DNA from: Sedimentisphaerales bacterium
GTDB taxonomy: Bacteria; Planctomycetota; Phycisphaerae; Sedimentisphaerales; Anaerobacaceae
DNA length: 32,986 nt
Direction of reading: 5' to 3'
NCBI GenBank assembly: GCA_016927855.1
Contig: JAFGLV010000061.1
Coordinates: 1-32,986 of the forward strand
The notes under the pieces are model-generated. The model searched no databases and was not told where the DNA came from. It saw nothing but the letters and a program-made list of their open reading frames with translations. This document shows positions 8,179 to 15,539 of this stretch, piece by piece. The stretch's first letter is position 1. The number at the start of each line of letters is the position of its first letter. The position numbers and the translations under genes were made by a program.

Positions 8179-8425
8179 AGTCTTCCTCGCTCACAACGCT
8201 TGCGCACAGACGCTCTCGGCGTTTCACGCTCATATCATCCGCTCCGCGCCGGTTCAGGCACACTCGGCGCACGGCCATTTCTGGGGTTATGCACCCGACA
8301 TCCAGAGTGTCTGCTGTACCTACGCTCGGCGCGGCAGCCGGGTTCTACGCGGCTTGCGGGCCTGCTGCAACCCATTGCTCGCTCGGCAGTTGCGCGGAAT
8401 ATTCTCGTGCCAGGCCAGCGGGAAT
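8179..8425. other. 247-bp gap without recognisable gene
   Basis: This stretch lies between the start of the small membrane protein gene and the end of the epimerase operon. Several frames are open through it but none shows domain character or a ribosome site. I see no clear promoter, terminator or repeat. Confidence 0.4.
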
Positions 8426-9379
8426 TCAGCGCGCCGTGCCTCCCGCGCGGAGCCACCGGACAAAGTGGGCCAGGCCGTCGGCGATGTGGGTGGCGGGTTG
8501 GTAGTCGAGTTCGCGTTGGGCTTTGGCGACGTCGGCGTAGGTACGCTCCACGTCGCCGGGCTGGACGGGCAGGAAGTCCTTCGTGGCTTGCCTGCCGAGT
8601 GCCCTCTCGATCTCCGCGATCAGGCCGGTGACGTTGATCGGGCGCGACTCGCCGAGGTTGTAGATGTGGTAGCCCGAACAGCGCTGGATCGATGCGACGA
8701 CGCCGTTGATGATGTCGTCGATATAGGTGAAGTCACGACTCATCGAGCCGTCACCGTAGACCGGGATGGGCTTGCCGTCCTCGATCAGGCACGCGAACTT
8801 GTGGATGGCCAGGTCGGGACGCTGCCTCGGTCCGTAGACGGTGAAGAACCGCAGGCAGGTCATGTTGATCCCGTAGAGATGATGGTAGGTGTGACAGATC
8901 AGCTCGCCCGCCTTTTTGGTCGCGGCGTAGGGCGAGATGGGGAAGTCGACGTTGTCGTCTTCGGAGAAGGGGACTTTCTTGTTATTGCCATAGACGCTCG
9001 AACTCGACGCGAACACGAATTTCTCGATCTCGTGCTCGCGCGCGACCTCCAGCATCACGACGGTGCCGTTGATGTTGACGTCGGTGTACAGGGCGGGCTG
9101 CTCGATCGAGGGACGGACACCCGCGCGAGCGGCCAGGTGGACAATGACATCGACATCGTCGGTGACGGCCTGCTGCATCGCGGCTTTGTCACGAATGTCG
9201 GCTTCCACGAGTTGGAAGCGAGGGTTCTCTTGCGCCCGGGCAAGGTTACGGCGTTTGACCGGCGGCGCGTAGAACTCGTCGAAGTTGTCCACGCCGACGA
9301 CCGACCAGCCGTCCTCGAGCAAACGCTCGGTCAGATGCGATCCAATGAACCCTGCTGCTCCCGTTACAACTGCCTTCAT
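8426..9379 (-). CDS. UDP-glucuronate 4-epimerase (extended SDR family)
   Basis: The 317-residue protein is predicted to interconvert UDP-glucuronate and UDP-galacturonate using bound NAD. It shows the Rossmann motif TGAAGFIGSH (6-15), HLAARAGVR (81-89; typical of glucuronate epimerases), catalytic Ser in SSSSVYG (~125), the YAATK pair (151-155) and LRFFTVYGPRQRPD (176-189), a pattern strongly associated with GlcA 4-epimerases. The start is at 9379 because the Rossmann fold begins there; the ATG at 9391 would add four residues and is the alternative. It is the last gene of the operon with the GHMP kinase and GalU-type genes, although a 273-base gap with a palindromic element separates it from them. 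The UDP-glucose 4-epimerase alternative is less likely given these motifs. Confidence 0.88.
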   Translation of the reverse strand: MKAVVTGAAGFIGSHLTERLLEDGWSVVGVDNFDEFYAPPVKRRNLARAQENPRFQLVEADIRDKAAMQQAVTDDVDVIVHLAARAGVRPSIEQPALYTDVNINGTVVMLEVAREHEIEKFVFASSSSVYGNNKKVPFSEDDNVDFPISPYAATKKAGELICHTYHHLYGINMTCLRFFTVYGPRQRPDLAIHKFACLIEDGKPIPVYGDGSMSRDFTYIDDIINGVVASIQRCSGYHIYNLGESRPINVTGLIAEIERALGRQATKDFLPVQPGDVERTYADVAKAQRELDYQPATHIADGLAHFVRWLRAGGTAR

Positions 9380-9474
9380 GGTGTCACGCATTCTCCGGAA
9401 TGACGATATCTCACATTCGGACACTTGATTGCCGCGCCAAGCGCGATCGCGAATTGTGCCATCGGCCCACCGGT

Positions 9475-9588
9475 ATTGTCATGTCGAGCGGAGCGAAGCG
9501 CAGTCGAGACATCTGGCAGCGAATTAGGCGTGCTCTGTTCTCGGCCAGATTTCTCCGCGCGGGCTTCGCCCTTGGTCGAAATGACAAT
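9475..9588. repeat. long imperfect palindrome, likely dispersed intergenic repeat element
   Basis: ATTGTCAT (9475-9482) pairs perfectly with ATGACAAT (9581-9588). Inside, TCGA pairs with TCGA, GCGAAGC with GCTTCGC, and ATCTGGC with GCCAGAT, giving a ~114-base cruciform/hairpin. The sequence type (TGTCGAGCGGAGCGAAG...) resembles palindromic repeats that recur between genes in many environmental genomes. Only one copy is visible here. It lies between the galU-type gene and the epimerase gene, so the transcript would carry a large hairpin. Confidence 0.7.
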
Positions 9589-9652
9589 TCCCGCTGTTTG
9601 CATTACCCGGCTGTCTTTCAATTGCGTACCATCCCCTGGAGGCAGCTAACGG

Positions 9653-10519
9653 TCAGAGGGTCTGTGCCAACTGCTTGAGGTAAAGGCGGAGGTCTTCGGT
9701 CATGTCCTGTCGTTTGAGAGCGAACTCGATGTTCGTGCGGATGAAGCCGTCTTTGTTGCCGATGTCACAGCGCCGTCCGTCGAGCTTCAGGCCGTACATG
9801 GGGCGCCTTCGGACCAGCTCGCGCAGCGCGTCGGTCAGTTGCACCTCGCCGCCTCTGTCGGGCCGCGTCCCGCCGATCAGCTCGAAGACGTCGGCGGTCA
9901 GCAGGTAGCGACCCGCGATGGCCAGATTGGACGGCGCCTCGCTCGGATCGGGCTTCTCGACGAAGTCGCGAATGCGATAGACGCCGGGCCGGACTTCCTC
10001 ACCGTCGATGATGCCATACAGGTGAACTCGCTTCGGCTCGACTTCCTCGACGAGGATGACGGGCGCTTGCATCTCCTCATACAGCTCGACGAGCTGCGCC
10101 GCCGCAGGCTTGGCCGCGTCGATGAGCGTGTCGCCCAAAAGCACCACGAACGGCTCGTCGTTGATGTGGTGCCGCGCGCAATAGACCGCATCGCCGAGTC
10201 CGCGCATCTCCTTCTGCCAGACGAAGTGGATTTCCGCCAGTTCGGAAATCCGCCGCATTGCCTCCAGCTCCTCCGTCTTGCCTTTGGCAGCAAGCTGGGC
10301 TTCGAGTTGGAAGCTGCGGTCGAAATGCTCTTCGATCGAGCGTTTGCCCTTGCCGATCACCATGAGCAGATCGGAGATGCCCGCCTGGACCGCCTCCTCA
10401 ACCACGTATTGAATCACCGGCGTGTCCACGATGGGCAGCATCTCTTTCGGCTGCGATTTGGTGGCGGGAAGGAAACGCGTCCCGAATCCGGCCGCCGGGA
10501 TAACCGCCCTGCGAATCAT
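9653..10519 (-). CDS. galU: UTP--glucose-1-phosphate uridylyltransferase family (GalU-type)
   Basis: The 288-residue nucleotidyltransferase joins UTP and a sugar 1-phosphate to give UDP-sugar and pyrophosphate. The nucleotide loop is AAGFGTRFLPATKSQPKEML (9-28). Other signature segments are GLGDAV (107-112), LLGD (127-130), FVEKP (186-190) and DRGGEVQLTDAL (221-232). Length and motif order match GalU. Its ATG overlaps the stop of the upstream GHMP-kinase gene by 4 bases (ATGA, 10516-10519), so the two are translationally coupled. The context, with a glucuronokinase-like gene before and a UDP-GlcA epimerase after, raises the possibility that it acts on glucuronate-1-P rather than, or besides, glucose-1-P. 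That is inference; the sequence alone supports only the GalU family. Confidence 0.92.
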   Translation of the reverse strand: MIRRAVIPAAGFGTRFLPATKSQPKEMLPIVDTPVIQYVVEEAVQAGISDLLMVIGKGKRSIEEHFDRSFQLEAQLAAKGKTEELEAMRRISELAEIHFVWQKEMRGLGDAVYCARHHINDEPFVVLLGDTLIDAAKPAAAQLVELYEEMQAPVILVEEVEPKRVHLYGIIDGEEVRPGVYRIRDFVEKPDPSEAPSNLAIAGRYLLTADVFELIGGTRPDRGGEVQLTDALRELVRRRPMYGLKLDGRRCDIGNKDGFIRTNIEFALKRQDMTEDLRLYLKQLAQTL

Positions 10520-11535
10520 GACCTGGGTTTTCCTTCCGGAGTGACGATCTTCGGTTTGATGATCTTGATGTTGAGCTTGTCCAGGCGCTTACGCAGCTCG
10601 CGGAACATCTTCTCGCTCGCGTAGGTGCCGACAATGGCGCCGCCGGAGCCGGTGAACTTGGCGCTGGCGCCGACCGCTCGCGCCGTCTCGACCATGCGCA
10701 GGTTATCCTCGCTGATCTGGTAGATCTGCCGGCGCCGGTCGAAGTTGGCATCGAGCAGCGCGCCGATCTGGTCGGCCTGACCGTTGAGCAGGCAGTGCCT
10801 GACCTTGTCCGTCAGACGGGCCCAGAAGCGCATCGCGTTGACGACCTTACGCTCGCCCTGGTCGAAGCGGAGACGGATGTTGTTGTGGAATTTCTCCGTC
10901 GGCTCGCTCAGATCGTCGCGATAAGCGACGTACAGTCGCGGCAGCAACGCAGGATCAAGCGGCTCGTAGTTGCCATAGCCTTGGCGGCTCATGATCTCCT
11001 CGGCAAAGTCCATGTACACGAGCCCCTCGTAGACCTGAATGACGCGGTCCTGGAGCCCTGCCGGGATGTGCAGCTCGTTCCTTTCGGCCGCCAGGACGAG
11101 GTTGGCCTGCACGTACTTGGGAATACTGACACCATAGAAGGCCATCAGGGCGCGCAGGCAGGCGGTGATGATGGCGCTGGAGCCCGCCAAGCCTACCCCG
11201 TGGGGAATGTTCGAGCAATAGCGAATCGTGAAGTTCTTCTGGTGCAGGACGATCTGATTGTCCTGGCAGTAGTCATGGAAGGTCTTGACGGTGGCCTTGA
11301 GGAGCCGGATGCCGCCGTAATAGCCGTGCAGGCGCACGTCGCGAACGATATCCGCCAGGCCGTTGAAGCGCGAGTGGTCCTTCTGGCTGGGCAGAATCTC
11401 CAGCTCCGGTGTCTCGTAGAGGACCACTTCTGCCTGAAAATTGCTGAACGCGAACGAGATCGTCTTGCCGAAGTAGCCGTCGGAGGGATTGCCGATGAGC
11501 CCGGCCCTCGGATACGCCTGGGTACGGATGATCAC
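10516..11535 (-). CDS. GHMP kinase resembling plant glucuronokinase
   Basis: The 339-residue small-molecule kinase is predicted to phosphorylate the anomeric carbon of a sugar or uronic acid. It starts with RAGLIGNPSDGYFGKTIS (10-27), the N-terminal signature of glucuronokinases and close GHMP relatives. It has the P-loop GVGLAGSSA (113-121), AGLQDR (159-164) and the C-terminal KFTGSGGA loop. The overall sequence strikes me as close to plant glucuronokinase, including HGYYGGIRLL and NFDRRRQIY; this is from memory, not alignment. The start at GTG 11535 is set by TGAGGTGA five bases upstream; a GTG at 11544 sits inside that site. It is followed with a 4-base overlap by galU. Heptose- or fucose-kinase activity is the main alternative. 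Confidence 0.85.
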   Translation of the reverse strand: MIIRTQAYPRAGLIGNPSDGYFGKTISFAFSNFQAEVVLYETPELEILPSQKDHSRFNGLADIVRDVRLHGYYGGIRLLKATVKTFHDYCQDNQIVLHQKNFTIRYCSNIPHGVGLAGSSAIITACLRALMAFYGVSIPKYVQANLVLAAERNELHIPAGLQDRVIQVYEGLVYMDFAEEIMSRQGYGNYEPLDPALLPRLYVAYRDDLSEPTEKFHNNIRLRFDQGERKVVNAMRFWARLTDKVRHCLLNGQADQIGALLDANFDRRRQIYQISEDNLRMVETARAVGASAKFTGSGGAIVGTYASEKMFRELRKRLDKLNIKIIKPKIVTPEGKPRS

Positions 11536-11676
11536 GCTGTTCACCTCACGATAACGGTCGTTGTCACCATGCGTGCTCCGCCATCGCGAAGGCGGTTATG
11601 CACTCAGTGTTCTCGGACGCATCGTCAGACGCGGCCTACCGGGAGCCCATCGACCGGGCCGGCGCACGACTGTAGC

Positions 11677-12237
11677 TCAAGGACGCGACTTTTCCACCGG
11701 CTCGATCATTTCAATGTCGATCTCCACGCTGGCTGCCTGGCCCAACATGTCGATTTGCAGCACCAGGCGCGTATCGCCTCGGGTCTGCACCACGATGCCT
11801 TCCAGGCCGAGCAGAGGCCCGGCGATAACCCGACACCATTGTCCCTTCTCAATATACTTGTGCGGAACCAGCGGCGCGCCGGCGCGAATGGCCTGCTCGA
11901 CACGGACCAGTTCGCGGATCAACTCGTCTTGATCGGTCACCTCAAGGAGATTAACCACACGGTTGGTCTTGAGCAGCTCGATCCGCTCGCTCTCCTTACC
12001 ACAGAAGAACAGATAACCGGCGAACAGCGGCAGCAGCGACTTGAACGTTCGATGGCTGCGCCGGCTCACTTTCAGGGTCATTGGCAGGAAGTAACTGACG
12101 TTCCGGGCGACCAGATCGTGGGCCAGGGCTTTCTCGTTCCTGCTCTTGGTATGCGCGACCCACCATTGCCCTTGAAAATCGCGAATCGACGGCACCTGCG
12201 GCCACAGGACAGGGGGATTCTCTTCTATCTTGAGCAA
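11677..12237 (-). CDS. NusG-like transcription elongation/antitermination factor (UpxY/RfaH/LoaP class)
   Basis: The 186-residue protein has an NGN domain (about 24-110, beginning QWWVAHTKSRNEKALAHDL and containing YFLPM) and a C-terminal KOW domain (about 133-182, EKGQWCRVIAGPLLGLEGIV). It is a specialised NusG paralogue rather than housekeeping NusG, because it lacks the usual secE/ribosomal-protein neighbourhood and heads a sugar-nucleotide operon, as RfaH, UpxY and LoaP do for polysaccharide clusters. The TTG start at 12237 is preferred: GGGAG lies 7 bases upstream and the following LKIEENPP leads directly into the domain. Another TTG at 12315 is in frame but lacks a ribosome site. A sigma-70 promoter at 12364-12392 gives a leader of about 120 bases. 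It probably suppresses termination in the downstream genes, possibly at the hairpin-rich gap before the epimerase. Confidence 0.85.
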   Translation of the reverse strand: MLKIEENPPVLWPQVPSIRDFQGQWWVAHTKSRNEKALAHDLVARNVSYFLPMTLKVSRRSHRTFKSLLPLFAGYLFFCGKESERIELLKTNRVVNLLEVTDQDELIRELVRVEQAIRAGAPLVPHKYIEKGQWCRVIAGPLLGLEGIVVQTRGDTRLVLQIDMLGQAASVEIDIEMIEPVEKSRP

Positions 12238-12363
12238 CGCTATACTCCCAAGGTCCGTCGAGCCTGTATGTCCGCTGCGAGCGATGCCCGAGCGGCCGGC
12301 CCCGACGGCCCACAATCTCTAAACCCATACGCATTTCAGGTCGATTTGTCTGACGAAACCTGT

Positions 12364-12392
12364 AGTTTATGCCGGTCTGGAGCGATTGTCAA
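12364..12392 (-). promoter_or_regulatory. sigma-70-type promoter of the NusG-like/uronate operon
   Basis: On the minus strand TTGACA (plus 12387-12392, a perfect -35) and TAAACT (plus 12364-12369) are separated by 17 bases. The predicted transcript starts near 12357 and runs into the NusG-like gene. The overlapping 12238-12505 gap also serves the divergent ATP-grasp gene, for which only a lone TACAAT (12438-12443) was noticed. Confidence 0.65.
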
Positions 12393-12505
12393 AGGATTTG
12401 GCGCAGCAATCCCGACCCCCCGGTCAGGTCTTTCAGGTACAATCGCGTGGGTCAAGACCTACCTTACATGGCTCGGACGTGCAGAGGGGTCGATCGAAGG
12501 GAAGA

Positions 12506-13540
12506 ATGGTGATTACAGGCGATGCGTCCCTGGTCATGTTGTTCACGTGCATTGGCCGGCGGGTGTCCTTGATGAAGGCATTCCGCCAGGCCGCAGCGCG
12601 CCTGCGTCGGCCCATCCGCTGCCTTGGGACCGATACGACAGAGCTGAGTCCAGCGCTGCAATTGTGCGATGAACGTTTTCTGGTTGCTCCGATAACACAG
12701 CCTCAGTACCTCAAGCAGCTTCGGTCCATTGTCCGCACGCAGCAGGTCGATCTGCTGGTCCCGACGGTCGACCTGGATCTACGCCTACTGGCGGAGCACA
12801 AGCAGGAATTCGAGAGGCTGGGTTGTCGCGTGCTGGTCTCCGATCCCGACGTCATCGACACCTGCCAGGACAAGCGCAAGACCTATCGGTTCCTACGCCA
12901 GCACGGCTTCGACGTGCCGCAGACGTGGAGCGTAGCCGCGGCCCTGGCGGCCGACCGCAAGGGAGAATTCCGCTGGCCGTGCTTTCTCAAACCCTGGGAT
13001 GGTCACGCCGGCAAGGGAACCACTGTTGTCTTTGACCGTCAGGAGTTGCTCTACCTGAGCCAGCGCGTCCCGAGGGCGATATGTCAGAAACTGATCGACG
13101 GCACGGAGTTCACGTGCGACGTCTACGTCAGTTTCGACCGGTGCGTGCGGTGCGTCGTGCCGCGCCAGAGGCTGGAAGTCCGCTCGGGCGAGGTCAGCAA
13201 AGCGCGCATCGTCAAGCACCCACACATCATGCAGGAGGCGGCTCGTCTTATCGAGCGGCTGGGGGCCGGGCCTGGGGTCATTACGATTCAATTGTTCGAG
13301 ACCGCGCGCAAGCAGTTGCAGTTCATCGAGATCAATCCCCGCTTCGGAGGCGGCGCGCCGCTGTCCATCCAGGCGGGTGCGGATTTCCCCAGATGGATCT
13401 TGCAGGAGCTGGCGGGCAGGCGGCCGCGCATCGGCTTCGATGCTTTCGAGGACGGCCTGACGATGTTGCGCTACGACGCCGAGGTGTGGCTAACGGATGC
13501 GCAGGCTAAGGGTGTGAAGATCGGACGTCTCAAAGCATGA
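12506..13540 (+). CDS. ATP-grasp family ligase, carbamoyl-phosphate-synthase-like
   Basis: The 344-residue protein has a pre-ATP-grasp Rossmann-like domain (VMLFTCIGRRVSLMKAF near the start; LVPTVDLDLRLLAEH near 85), then the ATP-binding domain with FLKPWDGHAGKGTT and QKLIDGTEFTCDVYV, and the metal-binding FIEINPRFGGGAPLS near 280. This pattern matches CarB-like, PylC-like and surface-polysaccharide ATP-grasp ligases that activate a carboxylate by ATP. The substrate cannot be told. The start at 12506 follows GAAGGGAAG (12496-12504); an upstream frame would add 40 non-conserved residues. It is divergent from the NusG-like operon, and its stop overlaps the convergent mannose-6-phosphate isomerase gene by 11 bases (13530-13540). 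Confidence 0.83.
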   Translation: MVITGDASLVMLFTCIGRRVSLMKAFRQAAARLRRPIRCLGTDTTELSPALQLCDERFLVAPITQPQYLKQLRSIVRTQQVDLLVPTVDLDLRLLAEHKQEFERLGCRVLVSDPDVIDTCQDKRKTYRFLRQHGFDVPQTWSVAAALAADRKGEFRWPCFLKPWDGHAGKGTTVVFDRQELLYLSQRVPRAICQKLIDGTEFTCDVYVSFDRCVRCVVPRQRLEVRSGEVSKARIVKHPHIMQEAARLIERLGAGPGVITIQLFETARKQLQFIEINPRFGGGAPLSIQAGADFPRWILQELAGRRPRIGFDAFEDGLTMLRYDAEVWLTDAQAKGVKIGRLKA

Positions 13541-14477
13541 CTGTCAGGTATTCGGTCTCCCGTGCAAACCTCACAGCACCTTCAAATGCGGCCGGGATCA
13601 CCAGGCAGTCACCCCCTTTGAACTCGACAGGATCGGCCTGGCTCGACTCTATGACGCCTGCGCCGCCAAGCACGATCAGAGCGCGCATCCCACCCACACG
13701 CAAGAGCAGTTCCGTGTTAGCCGACCGGTGGCCTTTGTCGATCTTGAAATACTCCGTATCGACCAGCCGGCCCACTGTCGTGACCGGCAGTTTGTCGGCC
13801 GTGACATCGAAGTGGATGCTTTCGAGGGCCTCTTGGAGGTGGAGTTGGCGCGGCTTGCCTTCGTCATCCAGGCGATTCCAGTCGAAGACGCGGTAGGTCG
13901 TGTCCGACGGCGTCTGTATCTCAGCGATCAGCAGACCCGCGCCGATAGCATGAGCGGTACCGGCCGGCAGGAAGTGACACTGACCTGGCTCGACCGGGAC
14001 TCGCGCCAGAAGCTCGGCGGTCGTCCCGGCTTCGATGGCCTGCGCGAATCGCTCGCGGGTGACGCGTTCCTTGAGCCCCTTGTAGATCACCGCGCCGGGC
14101 TCGGCGGAGATGATATACCAGCACTCGGTCTTCGGCTCGCCTCTGCCCATCCGCTCGCACGTCTGCCGATCCGGATGCACCTGGACGCTGAGCATGTCCT
14201 CGGCATCCAGCAGCTTGATCAGCAGAGGGAAGGGGCTGGGGACATCCCGCGCCCCGGTGATCTGCTCGGGGAACTCCCGGGCGAGGGAGGTCAGGGTTTG
14301 CCCCTTGTAAGCGCCATTCGCAATACATGTCTTGTCGTCCGGCAGGTCGGCAATCTCCCAGCTCTCTCCAATCTTCGCGCCGGATGGCAAGTCTTTGCCG
14401 AACACCTCGCGCAGCTTCTGACCACCCCATATGCGTTGCTTGAAGATTGGCACCGTTTTCAGCGGATAAGGATCCAT
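13530..14477 (-). CDS. manA: class I mannose-6-phosphate isomerase
   Basis: The 315-residue cupin-fold zinc isomerase interconverts mannose-6-P and fructose-6-P, feeding GDP-mannose synthesis. Visible features are PIFKQRIWGGQKL (start), GESWEIAD (~40), LIKLLDAEDMLSVQVHPD (the metal-site QVH), ECWYII, and a C-terminal cupin half ending GGDCLVIPAAF. Length fits the short (~315 aa) bacterial ManA group. The ATG at 14477 opens the conserved region, but no good ribosome site is visible; the frame can extend to 14543. The gene follows the amidase gene by 75 bases on the same strand. It is convergent and overlapping with the ATP-grasp gene. Together with the uronate operon it suggests a polysaccharide-precursor neighbourhood. 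Confidence 0.9.
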   Translation of the reverse strand: MDPYPLKTVPIFKQRIWGGQKLREVFGKDLPSGAKIGESWEIADLPDDKTCIANGAYKGQTLTSLAREFPEQITGARDVPSPFPLLIKLLDAEDMLSVQVHPDRQTCERMGRGEPKTECWYIISAEPGAVIYKGLKERVTRERFAQAIEAGTTAELLARVPVEPGQCHFLPAGTAHAIGAGLLIAEIQTPSDTTYRVFDWNRLDDEGKPRQLHLQEALESIHFDVTADKLPVTTVGRLVDTEYFKIDKGHRSANTELLLRVGGMRALIVLGGAGVIESSQADPVEFKGGDCLVIPAAFEGAVRFARETEYLTVML

Positions 14478-14552
14478 GCAGGTCATTGTAGTCGGGCCGA
14501 CCGCACGCGTCCACGACCCTGCTGGTGCAATCCATGGTTGCACCCCTGGGCC

Positions 14553-15467
14553 TTAGCGAAGGTAGTCCTCGATGCCGGCGGCAATCGCGGCTGCCAAGCG
14601 GTCCTGATAGGCGCTGCTGCGGAGCCTGGCTTCTTCCTGAGCGTTGGAGAGGTAGCCCAACTCGATGAGGACCGCCGGACTCCGGGTCCGGACCAGGACG
14701 CGGTAGTCGGCGCGGTTGATGCCACGACTGTCGGAGCCAGTCGCGGCCATCGCGCCGGCAATCGCTCGGGCCGCGGCGAGCGCCTCGGACGACGCGCCCT
14801 CCGCGACATAAAGCGTGAAACCCTGGGCCCCGCTGTTGGGCGCCGAGTCGCAGTGGATGCTGACGAAAAGGTCCACGTCGCGGCGATTGGCGATGTCGGC
14901 TCGCTCTTCGAGCTCGGGATAGCGATCGTCCGACCGGGTCATCGTGACCGTCAGGCCCCGTCGCTGCAGCTCTGCGGCTACTTTGCGCGCGACCGCGAGA
15001 TTGATGTCCTTCTCGTATGTGCCGCGAACGCCGATGGCGCCGGGATCGTGTCCGCCATGACCCGCGTCAATTGCGACGTGGGTACCCCTGGGCGGCCTGG
15101 GCGTGGGTTGTATCGGGGCTTGGGCGGTGCCAAGGTACGGCCGGATCTGGGCAACCAGCGTGTCGGACACGTATGGCGTCCCGGCGACGATCTTGACTGG
15201 GCCGACAGACCCGACAGGCCGGCCGTTGACGAAGAACCGCCCATCGGCATGGGTGAAGATCAGGACGCTGTCGGTCTGGCTTTTGAGGACGACGAAGGTG
15301 TCGTTCTGTTCGTCAAGGCGCAGACCCAGACGATTGGCCAGTTCCGAGACGCTGAGCGTTCCCTCGTCCAGAACCACCCTCGGCGTGCTTCGTCGCGGCG
15401 TATGGCAACCCGCCGCTGTGACAATCGCAATGGCAACGATGGCAAGTGCGTTTCTTCTTGTATGCAT
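14553..15467 (-). CDS. lipoprotein N-acetylmuramoyl-L-alanine amidase (Amidase_3)
   Basis: The 304-residue protein cleaves the amide between muramic acid and L-Ala in peptidoglycan. A signal peptide ends in a lipobox (VTAAGC, Cys21). A middle region (about 33-110) resembles a copper-amine-oxidase-N-like/SPOR-like accessory domain with NGRPV and GTPYVS. Then comes a Pro-rich linker and the Amidase_3 domain: AIDAGHGGHDPGA (His137), YEKDINL (Glu152), FVSIHCDS (His205) and IELGYLSN (catalytic Glu ~272). All zinc ligands and the catalytic Glu are present. The ATG at 15467 has no clear ribosome site. Membrane anchoring and peptidoglycan activity indicate envelope remodelling or cell separation. Planctomycetes do have peptidoglycan, so this fits. 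Confidence 0.92.
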   Translation of the reverse strand: MHTRRNALAIVAIAIVTAAGCHTPRRSTPRVVLDEGTLSVSELANRLGLRLDEQNDTFVVLKSQTDSVLIFTHADGRFFVNGRPVGSVGPVKIVAGTPYVSDTLVAQIRPYLGTAQAPIQPTPRPPRGTHVAIDAGHGGHDPGAIGVRGTYEKDINLAVARKVAAELQRRGLTVTMTRSDDRYPELEERADIANRRDVDLFVSIHCDSAPNSGAQGFTLYVAEGASSEALAAARAIAGAMAATGSDSRGINRADYRVLVRTRSPAVLIELGYLSNAQEEARLRSSAYQDRLAAAIAAGIEDYLR

Positions 15468-15539
15468 AGTAGAGTTATTATCGGAGATTCGGCCCGAAGT
15501 CGTTTAGATTTCCGCAAGATTCCTGCCGATTCTTCGAAA

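Noticed and set aside
7762..8631. 289-codon plus-strand frame after the cytochrome gene
   Set aside because: Arg/Gly-rich, no ribosome site, and overlaps the more protein-like minus-strand membrane gene and the epimerase gene.
12238..12315. N-terminal extension of the NusG-like protein from TTG 12315
   Set aside because: No ribosome site there; GGGAG before TTG 12237 and family-like sequence afterwards favour the shorter form.
10795..12672. Very long open plus-strand frame (625 codons) opposite the kinase and NusG-like genes
   Set aside because: It is antisense to genes with clear motifs and overlapping starts; high GC keeps the opposite strand open, and its translation shows no domain character.
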